64,000 nt of DNA from Corynespora cassiicola (Eukaryota > Ascomycota > Dothideomycetes > Pleosporales > Corynesporascaceae). This document shows positions 63,209-64,000 of this stretch, piece after piece. The stretch lies in the NCBI GenBank assembly GCA_022059125.1, contig JAEUWY010000013.1:1-64000 (forward strand). Direction: 5' to 3'. The position numbers and the translations under genes were made by a program. A model generated the notes under the pieces. That model was given only the letters and a program-made list of their open reading frames with translations, was not told where the DNA came from and ran no database searches. The number at the start of each line of letters is the position of its first letter. Within the stretch, counting starts at the first letter, position 1.

Positions 63209-64000
63209 ATCTACGTCACTCAATGTTTTACATATAAGCATTGGATCTCTTTAGCAAAAGAGAAGTTGCACCCATGAGTCGGCAATACCGACTTTTTTAT
63301 GTCATTCTCTCTATGTTCCTGGTTCTATTGTCAGACTTTATCATTGCGCAAGGCTTGTTTATCGAGTGCATTAATGAATCAAGGCTCCTCTCCTGTAGCT
63401 GTAGTAGGGTTTACTTCCGAATACCCAATCGCCAGGTTGATCTCTTCATTGCTAAAAATTGTTATTAGGTAACAGAAGTTTTATGAGGCAGAAACACATA
63501 CTCAAGGCTAGGCATGTATGCTTTTATGAGTTGGTGGACCAGTAGTACAGGAAGAGAAAATTCGCGCGGCACAATGACGTTCAGACGTTTACAGATCGTT
63601 TCTATACCAAGCCTCTTCTTGGCGGTACCATAGCGATTCATGAGGCGGATAAGTTGGTAGTTAGAAGAGTCTGTGTTTGTTCAGTTCTCGTCTCGAACAG
63701 TATTCCATTCAAAGATCATACCAAAAATATGATAAAATACCAACGATGCAATCCCTATGCCATGCTCCACCTCCACAGAAGCAACAAGCTGGTTGATAAG
63801 AATTGTCTCGTCACGAAGAGTTTTCAGGCTCCTAGAAGTCCCCTCAAATCCTGCCTCCCTCATTTTCGCATTGATCTGATAAATGGTTAACTGTAGAATA
63901 CGTTCATCTTATCTCAATCACCTTACAACTCGAGCACCTGATTTACCTGATTCGCACCATAATGCCTGCCAGATAAGAAAGAAGCACAAAGAAATGAATC
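63209..64000. other. Intergenic to window end, nothing recognised
   Basis: Short frames on both strands lack any recognisable domain. Confidence 0.35.

Overview
The window looks like nuclear DNA of a filamentous ascomycete (Pezizomycotina, most likely a dothideomycete; the class is inference). Genes carry short introns of 41-110 bp with GT..AG ends and CTGAC/CTAAC-like branch sites. The families present are typical of such fungi: FunK1 kinase, HET domain, DUF7702, NLR proteins with PNP_UDP, NACHT, NB-ARC, ankyrin and TPR modules, a questin-oxidase-like enzyme, a Zn2Cys6 regulator and a fungal P450. I rebuilt exon structures by hand from splice sites and reading-phase agreement. No tRNA, rRNA or CRISPR array was seen.

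Layout. 1-4.8 kb: the tail of a kinesin-light-chain-type TPR gene, an 801-residue FunK1 kinase gene and a BTB-protein fragment. 5-15 kb: repeat relics, a 213-residue orphan gene, a DUF7702 membrane protein, a secreted acid-sphingomyelinase-like phosphodiesterase and a MULE transposase relic. 15-37.5 kb: an NLR/HET island with a HET-domain gene, a head-to-head inverted remnant of a Copia-like retroelement, an inverted pair of PNP-NACHT-ankyrin genes (one gutted by deletion, one carrying about 26 near-identical ankyrin repeats with internal frameshifts), a CorA-like membrane protein between them, an F-box protein and a patatin/NB-ARC/TPR NLR whose patatin half is broken. 37.9-39.3 kb: a PD-(D/E)XK-like gene.

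40-52 kb reads like the tailoring half of a secondary-metabolite locus: P450, short-chain dehydrogenase, Zn2Cys6 regulator, questin-oxidase-like enzyme and aldo/keto reductase, with an orphan gene in between. No polyketide synthase, NRPS or terpene cyclase lies inside the window. A secreted kelch protein follows at 53.5 kb.

54.6-64 kb is gene-poor and rich in repeats: small foldback elements, LTR-like repeats, a pogo-type transposase relic and a few small candidate exons.

Several dispersed repeat families link the regions. They include a four-copy TIR element (one copy with an intact 5-bp target duplication), a four-copy LTR-like repeat, and a family with a conserved GC-rich core present at least eight times on both strands. 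Most annotations rest on motifs read by eye; I ran no database search.
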